Shown in pieces: positions 57,391-64,000 of a stretch of 64,000 nt of DNA; the stretch's first letter is position 1, and each line of letters opens with the position of its first letter. The DNA lies in contig NC_132910.1 in NCBI RefSeq assembly GCF_047675955.1, forward strand, positions 115,241,143-115,305,142, given 5' to 3'. This stretch comes from Chlorocebus sabaeus (lineage: Eukaryota > Chordata > Mammalia > Primates > Cercopithecidae). The position numbers and the translations under genes were made by a program. Under the pieces are notes generated by a model. It was not told the DNA's origin. It did no database searches and worked only from the letters and a program-made list of their open reading frames with translations.

Positions 57391-57639
57391 ATTTAATAAC
57401 TACTACTACACCACTCTGTAAAGGACCCAACTATTTGGGGAACAGGTTTTAAACAATTATTAAAGCTATGTTTGAAATTATATCCTGATTTTATTTGCTC
57501 ATTCTATTCTTGATATGTTTTTGCTTGTAAGATTAGGGTTATGTTAAATATCTGATCATAACAAACCATAACGCAACCATGACCACGAATGTCCAGATGG
57601 CAATCAACTCTGGCCAACCTACCATATTTCTGTAGTTTG

Positions 57640-59410
57640 CTTCCCTCTCCAAAATGACAATTTTATTCTTACTCTTCTCTTCTCTTTTTGTCTACCTTCT
57701 TGTCATATCAAATCCACTGACTCAGCTGATGATGTAGCCTCATTTTCTTTCAGAAAATACGTACCACTGCAACTTTCTCACTTTCCCATTGTGAGCCCTA
57801 CCTCCCTTCCTGCACCTGAATCACAAGGATAAAATGATTCGTCCTTATCAAGGACACCCCTTCCATTTGTTTTCTGGATCCCAAGAACCCTTCAAAGATT
57901 TTTCTCATTTCTTTGTCTCCTTTCTTCCTGCATCACCTTCCTTTCCACTGAATCTTTTTCCTGAAAGTGTCTTCTGTTTTACTGAATTGTTCTTACTAGT
58001 GTATGAATAGGCTTGCACTTTCCCTCTTAAAAGAACCAACTCTCTCTGTAGCCTTCATTTACCTTCAGCTGTGGTCCTTCAAATTGTCCTCTTCACTGCA
58101 AAACTTGTTGAATTTTCTGTAGCAACTGTCTCTATTTTGTCGCTACCCATTTTCTTCTCAACCCACTCCCATCAGGCTTGTGTTCCCACCAATTCACTGA
58201 GACTGTACTTGACTGCATGACCAATGAAGTCCATTCCCCAAATCCAGTCACCACACCCTCTGACATTGTTGTCCTGAGCCCCTATTAACCTTAATATGGA
58301 AAGTGTTAGGTTGAAGAGGCCAAAGAAGAGACCAAGGGCCAGCAAATGAGATGTGGGGTTTTACTGGGGGCTTACATACAGGGGAGAGAGTGCTGTGGTG
58401 GCAGACTAGACAGGAGAAGTACCTTACATACAGAACGGTCCAGTGGCAGCAGGTTGGACAACATATCAGCCTTCCTACGGTCTAGTGGCTGTGAGCTAGG
58501 CAGGAGAATTGCAACCACTCGCAAACCGCACTTTCACTTAACATCCTGACTTTAATGACCCCCATCCAGCCACCTTCATTTAACCCATAACTGAGGAACT
58601 CAATGCCCTGTATGGCCCATGTTTCACAGGACGGGATGGAGGCTCAGATGTTTCTCATAGATAAGAAATGAATCTCCCGGTGGGCCAAGCCTGGATTCCC
58701 TAGCTCGGAACACACATTAAGGTGCATCTGCCATCCAGGGTCATTCTAAGGGTGTGCTTAAGCTATTGCCATCTGGTGTGTTTACCCTGCAGACACTGAC
58801 TTGTTAATGGCATTTGGCCACTTTTTTCTTTTTGAAGAATTTTCTTCTCTTAGCTCCCGAGACATCATCATTTCTTGTTTTTTTTTCCTGCCTGATTGTC
58901 ACTCATTCCCTTTCTCTTTTGCCTCCTTCATTTGACCTTTAGATGTTGAGCTGCCTGTGGGCTTTTCCATTTATACACCTTGTTAGGCAACCTCATGGCT
59001 TTGAATACGCTTGATACTGAAATAACTCCCAAATAGCTCTAGCTCAGGTTTTCTCCAAAATCCATTCACCTACTTAACGTGTCATTTAGATGACTAATAA
59101 ATATCTCAAACTCACATTTTTTTCTTCCCGTTCTTTCTCTGGTCTCATCCAGTATACAGAACTACCATCCTTCAGATTACTTATGTATCCTTAATTCATC
59201 TCATTTCTTCATTTTCCATATCCAGTACACCCATCACAGTATTTTTGCTCTACCTTCAAAATATTTTCTGTCTAATACTCTCAATCATTACGACTATCAC
59301 CTTAGACCAAAAGCTTGAATTACTGCTGTGGTTCCCTCACTGGCCTACTGTTTTCAACAGTATCTTTTCTATTAGTGACATCTTGCATTCACCTGTTTAC
59401 ATAATTCCTC
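57640..59410 (+). mobile_element. L2 LINE body (plus), split by an LTR-like insertion
   Basis: Left part to about 58290 has 'aaaacttgttgaattttct', 'caactgtctctattttgtcg', 'ttctcaacccactcccatca' and 'ccaattcactgagactgtac'. The right part from about 58809 has 'ggcatttggccactttttt', 'cctcatggctttgaatacgc', 'ctgaaataactcccaaatag', 'gactaataaatatctcaaac', 'tctaccttcaaaatatttt' and 'tgctgtggttccctcactgg'. This is the L2 ORF2 region in plus order. About 1.25 kb of L2 is retained; frames are destroyed. Confidence 0.75.
58290..58808 (+). mobile_element. LTR-like insertion within L2, family unresolved
   Basis: About 520 bp, GC-richer than both flanks, exactly where L2 similarity breaks. It starts near 'tgttaggttgaagaggccaa' and contains 'gagatgtggggttttactgg' and 'ctcatagataagaaatgaat'. 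Size and composition suggest a solo LTR; orientation is a guess and clean TG...CA ends were not found. The 67-codon ORF at 58346-58549 has no recognised motif. Confidence 0.45.
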
Positions 59411-59844
59411 AATACAATCGAGAAATTTTTTTTTAAGTTACGGGAACATAGGGCCTCTTCAACATAAACATAATTTTTTAGTCCATGAAAGATTCAGGTA
59501 AGGATACCTTTGTAGATGTCTCATGATTAATTCAGCTAATTCGAAAATTTCCTGAAGAAACTAAGATATCAAAGAGCACGGAGAAAAAGTGCTCTCATTT
59601 TTTATTCCCAGAGAAATAGACTTAGGTTTCACTATTTTACATACAAATGACGTTTTTATTATGACTTCTTTGCTGTGAAAAATTGAGAAAAAAGCTTATG
59701 CCAGTGGGTGCTTACGTAAAGGTCAAGAATATAGTTCATACACTATAATGAATCTTGGTGTATTACCATGATGATGAGTAAACAAAAGGCAAGCAACCAC
59801 TTCTACCATTGCAATGCTCCTCCTGTTTTACTTGGCTCTTACAA
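59411..59844. other. Unassigned sequence
   Basis: No gene or repeat recognised. Confidence 0.5.
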
Positions 59845-59857
59845 AAACACCAGTCGA

Positions 59858-60162
59858 GGCCGGACGCGGTGGCTCACGCCTGTAATCCCAGCACTTTGGG
59901 AGGCTGAGGCGGGCTGATCATGAGGTCAGGAGATCAAGACCATCCTGGCTAACACGGTGAAACTCCGTCTCTACTAAAAATACAAAAAATTAGCTGGGCG
60001 TGGTGGCAGGCGCCTGTAGTCCCAGCTACTCGGGAGGCTGAGGCAGGAGAATGGTGTAAGTAAACCCAGGAGGTGGAGCTTGCAGTGAGCCGAGATGGCA
60101 CCACTGCACTCCAGCCTGGGTGATAGAGCAAGACTCTGTCTCAAAAATAAATAAATAAAAAT
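59858..60162 (+). mobile_element. AluY
   Basis: Complete, low-divergence AluY ('gagaccatcctggctaacac' type, 'gtggagcttgcagtgagccg'). A small insertion gives 'tgtaagtaaaccc' in place of 'tgtgaaccc'. Duplicated target 'aaacaccagtcga' (59845-59857) versus 'aaacatcagtcga' (60163-60175), one mismatch. Confidence 0.95.
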
Positions 60163-60288
60163 AAACATCAGTCGAAATAAGCCTGCCTTTTTTTTTTTCA
60201 CTGTCTGACCATCATTGCAAACAATTACAACCAGACTTTTCTTATTATTACTTATAAAAAACAATTTTCATTAAAAATACATCATTTT

Positions 60289-60580
60289 GCCGGGCGCGGT
60301 GGCTCAAGCCTGTAATCCCAGCACTTTGGGAGGCCGAGACGGGCGGATCACGAGGTCAGGAGATTGAGACCATCCTGGCTAACACGGTGAAACCCCGTCT
60401 CTACTAAAAAATACAAAAAACTAGCCGGGCGCGGTGGCGGGCGCCTGTAGTCCCAACTACTCGGGAGGCTGAGGCAGGAGAATGGCGTGAACCCGGGAGG
60501 CGGAGCTTGCAGTGAGCTGAGATCCGGCCACTGCACTCCAGCCTGGGCACAGAGCAAGACTCCGTCTCAAAAAAAAAAAA
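60289..60580 (+). mobile_element. Young AluY, cercopithecid (AluYR)-type
   Basis: Nearly undiverged Alu with 'ggctcaagcctgtaatccc', 'gccgagacgggcgg', 'aaaaaatacaaaaaactag' and 'gctgagatccggccactgc', the combination I associate with the AluYR subfamilies of Old World monkeys. Target duplication 'aatacatcatttt' (60276-60288 and 60581-60593) is perfect. It is the youngest-looking element in the window. Confidence 0.93.
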
Positions 60581-60593
60581 AATACATCATTTT

Positions 60594-63080
60594 AGCTTGT
60601 AGGTAAGGAAAGTTGCTTGACTCACAGGCTAACCAGGAGGGGGATTTGAGGCTATACCTTCTACCTAGAAGTGTGTCTTTGTTAGTTAATGCTCTATTTT
60701 ACTTACTGCTATGACTTCTGCTTGATGTCAAATCAATGACCTTTAAACCATAAAAAAAGCATTAAACTGAGAAAAAAACTTTGTATGAGAGAACTGGATT
60801 CCAAGCATATTAAGAAACAGAAGTGACAATAGTTAATTAGATTATGGTATGAAAATTAGGTAACAGAGAGTTTGAAGATGACCACTGGCCACATCTTCAC
60901 TCACTCACTCACTCACAGGTTTGTAGGTCTATAAAAGTCTTAAGAAATCTTCTATTAGTGTCTCCTCTGTAGTACACACACGTAAGAGTTTCTAGATGTG
61001 CTTATTTGTGCATTCCGAGGTCTACTACTCCTTCAATTGCTCATTTCTTTGATTCATTCCTTTTCCTGACTCTTCATTTTTCTCAGACCCTAGACACTGC
61101 TGAATGAATGTTTTTCAATTTATTCCCATATAATGCCTCTAATTTACTCTGTTTGAAGGACCAGAATAAAGGAAATAGAGAAGAGGAAGGTTTTGTATTG
61201 TGAACTATCAATTGACTGCATCTCTAAAATGTATAATGAAAAGCATTTGCAAGTTTCTATTTGATTTACTAAAATTGAGTTATAGTTACAATTTCCTAGC
61301 AACATGTCAGTTAAGTGGGTAAGACCTGCATTGCTGTTGCTTAGTAAACCAGCTAACTGGAAGGCAAATTTTTATCAAGTAGTATGCGGTACTCATACTA
61401 ACAAAACAGTTATCCTAAAGCTGTGATGACAATGATAGGTATTCGATATATTAAAGGATATGTGCAAAATTTATAGTGATTTTTTGATTCTTTATATCAA
61501 TTATTTATTATACAGTTCTCACTAAAAATTAATTATTAGCTTTTTGGTGAGGACGGTGCTTTCTATATATACCTTTTGGGTTATTTCTCACCATTTGAGT
61601 ATAGGCTGGCTATGTGTTAAGTTACTTTTAAAAAATAACTTAGATATTTTGGTTTCAAACTCTTCCATGCTGATTAGGAAGGCTTGGCTTGTTTACAGCT
61701 CTTCTTTTTAACAGGCAAATAATAATTCATATTATTAGTGGTTGGTTTAGACATATTTTGCCTCTTAGAATTTGAGAAATCTCTCTAAGGGCTAAAGCAA
61801 CACATTCATTCACATACCACGGTGAGGCTTTTGTGTTAAATTTGCAGTTAGGCAGCTGGTACATGGAGCAATCAAAGACAATTTTAATGATTCCTAGCAT
61901 ACAAGTGTTCTAGAAAACACTCGTGTTATAAAACAGTGAACATGGGAGCTTTCTCTGTCTCCAGCCGAGGTAGAAGTAGAGGTTGTGGGTGGGAAAAACT
62001 ATTTGATTTTCATCATATTTGGGGGAAACTAGAAATTCCTGTGGTCCTTTGGGACAATCATGTATGCAGACACTTGAAACCCTCCTTTGTGTTATCTGCC
62101 ATCAAACTTCTCATAATATTACCCAGCTTCTCTCCTTTCCTATAAACTAACACTTCTCTTTCTAACCAATGTGAATATTTTTGCTATTTAGATGTTTAGT
62201 TCTGTTGACTATTCCATTTCTGTGGTTTAAAAAAACACCTCTTTGCTGTTAAGTCAGTTATTGAGACGGCATTGTGTTTTGTTACAAGCAATGGACGTAG
62301 TCTTTAAGAGATGACATCAGAAATTACATATCTATTGAAGCAGTGAGACGGAAAAGAAAGAAATTATAGAGACACTTAATATATGTATTCTCCCTCCCTC
62401 ATGTGCATTTGTGTGCATGTGTGTGTGTGTTCCTGGGCCTTACCCTATTTCCCAGGTGATTCTTCCACAGAGCACTGTGGAAGAATGGCCACTAACTAAC
62501 GGTACATTCTAACCTCCCTCACAGGACTCTTACAGAAAGATGAGGGAAGTCCTGAAGTTACCTGATGGGTCAGATAGACAAACAGTACAGATTTTAATAT
62601 GAGTAGGAAAGAGACAGAAACTTTTATCTTTGTGTAAGAAGATCTTTCTTTAGGTTATTTCTCTCTTGTGAATCTTTTCCTTTTTACAGTCTTTCCCTAT
62701 GGGATTGGTATATTAAAATGGGACCAGGTGTTCTCCAGCTTGTGAGCAGACACTAAAATAAGACCAAGGCTCAGGAGAATGAAGGCAGGAAGCAGTGTCT
62801 ACATGAGCTTTTCATCTAGGGCAAGTCCTTTACCTGATAATCAGTTAGAAGTGAAAAAAAAGCAGATAGGGTCCTTGTGGCCTTTATGAGGTTCAGGGAG
62901 CAGAATTCTAGTTAGTAATAAAATAGTCATTTGCCTTTATATCATCTTTGCTGTACATGCCCCTTGAGGAATTTGCTAGCATGGCTAACACATGGAAGAC
63001 AGCGTGGGGGAATTGGTGAAGTTAGGGTTCTGCTATCATGTCCTGGGAGACATTATTAACCAACAATGCTACAGAAAGAA
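60594..63080. other. Unassigned sequence with small tandem repeats
   Basis: No gene or interspersed repeat recognised. An (ACTC)n run lies at about 60898-60917 and a short GT run near 62415-62431. Confidence 0.55.
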
Positions 63081-63086
63081 AATGTG

Positions 63087-63380
63087 GGCTGGTCACAGTG
63101 GCTCATGCCTGTAATCCCAGCACTTTGGGAGGCTGAGGTGGGTGGATCACGAGGTCAGGAGTTTAAGACCAGCCTGACCAACATGGTGAAACCCCATCTC
63201 TACTAAAAATACAAACATTAGCTGGGCATGGTGGCAAGTGCTTGTTATCCCAGTTACTTGGGAAGCTGAGGCAGGAGAATCACTTGAACCTGGGAGGTGG
63301 AGGTTGCAGTGAGCTGAGATCACGCCACTGTACTCCACCCTGGGTGACAGAAGGAGACTTCATCTCAAAAAAAAAAAAAA
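63087..63380 (+). mobile_element. AluS (Sp/Sc-like)
   Basis: Complete Alu with 'ggatcacgaggtcaggagtt' and 'ccagcctgaccaacatgg'. Tail described separately. Flanks 'aaagaaaatgtgg' and 'aaagaaactgtgt' may be a decayed target duplication. Confidence 0.92.
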
Positions 63381-63426
63381 AAGAAAGAAAAAGAAAGAAA
63401 GAAAATAAAAGAAATAAAGAAAAGAA
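63381..63426. repeat. (GAAA)n tail microsatellite of the Alu
   Basis: 'aaagaaagaaaaagaaag' and following, grown from the A tail of the preceding Alu. Confidence 0.85.
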
Positions 63427-64000
63427 ACTGTGTATGTTGTAGACAGCAGTACAATAAAATTTCTTGAGTGCCTCTGAGTATGTCATTATCCTAGAAGACC
63501 CTTACTTAACCTTGTTGAACTGGCATGTTACACTAAAAAACAAAACAGCAACAAAAAAGTCAAAACTTCCTATAAGAAAACAAGGTTATCAGTATTAAAA
63601 TGCCTTTCTAAAGTCCCGTGTTCTTGATTCTAACAATCACTATAAACTATCAGCTCTTTAATTTCGAAAAGGAAGTTTTGTTTGGGTTCTATATGACTTT
63701 GTGTTGGTTATGAGAGCCTCAGTACCATTCACTTCCAAAGCAGGCTTCAACTACTGAAATGTGACTTGCACCACAAAGAGAAAAGAAGCTTTGCAGTTCC
63801 TCCCCCGGCAGTAGTATGTCTGCGGATGGGATCGTGGCTCTCACAGAGGTTTGGTTTAGCCCAAATTTCATCCTATTTGACCTGACCATTTAAAGGGCTG
63901 ACCTTTTATAATACAGAAACTTAAACATATTCCACATCTCTTTTATGACTGCACTGCTCTCTTTCCAACTTGGGTTTTTTGTTTTTTTTAGGTATGAAAG
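63427..64000. other. Unassigned sequence to window end
   Basis: No gene or repeat recognised. A T-rich stretch near 63972-63990 may be the tail of an element that continues outside the window. Confidence 0.45.

Noticed and set aside
1..64000. Prokaryotic-type systems (operons, CRISPR, prophage, att sites)
   Set aside because: The window is primate nuclear DNA: Alu, L1, MIR and LTR content, no ribosome-binding-site-linked gene order.

Overview
The window reads as gene-poor nuclear DNA from a primate, most likely an Old World monkey (Cercopithecidae). It is AT-rich and packed with Alu and L1 copies plus L2, MIR, MaLR LTRs and mariner/Tigger/Charlie DNA transposons. Two lines of evidence point to the cercopithecid lineage. 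The youngest Alu (60289-60580) carries 'gatccggccactgc', 'ctcaagcctg' and an extra A before 'tacaaaaaactag'. Two young L1 3' ends (4868-5064 and 38857-39208) share a duplicated block in the 3' UTR and variants such as 'gtccaagtgatctc'. Both attributions rest on remembered consensus sequences, not on a search.

I found no convincing host gene: no conserved multi-exon pattern, tRNA, rRNA, CpG island or long ORF outside mobile elements. Every substantial coding signal is a decayed transposon protein.

Layout. 1-5 kb: MIR fragments, a reverse-transcriptase relic that looks RTE-like, an MLT1 LTR split by an L1 tail, and a tiny young L1 insertion. 5-9 kb: a 345-bp TA-flanked MITE, an Alu, and a full-length Hsmar2-like mariner with a dead transposase. 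10-14 kb: two Alus and an L1 5'-UTR fragment containing a degenerate GC-rich tandem array. 14.1-25.4 kb: two near-full-length L1s in the same (minus) orientation, only about 370 bp apart; the first has an Alu in its endonuclease region, the second has lost about 1.9 kb of ORF2. 25.5-36 kb: L2, an ancient L1M/HAL1-like tract, MIRs, and two ultrashort L1 insertions, one inside a MADE1 hairpin. 36.5-41 kb: long minus-strand L2 copies, one interrupted by an L1M, plus a young L1 tail and an Alu with a CA microsatellite. 42.5-48.6 kb: a third minus-strand L1 with a nested Alu and a 570-bp ORF2 deletion. 49-57 kb: an inverted AluJ pair, an MST LTR, a MER5A MITE, an ERV-type solo LTR, and a three-armed Alu. 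57.6-59.4 kb: a plus-strand L2 body split by an LTR-like insertion. 59.8-63.4 kb: two young Alus and one AluS.

The elements do not form a pathway. What the window records is layered insertion: many events keep target-site duplications, so their order can be read directly. I see no sign of a new biological system. The most interesting items are the RT relic near 1.6 kb, the trimeric Alu at 55.6 kb with its inverted relative at 56.8 kb, the L1-in-MADE1 nest, and the paired L1s.
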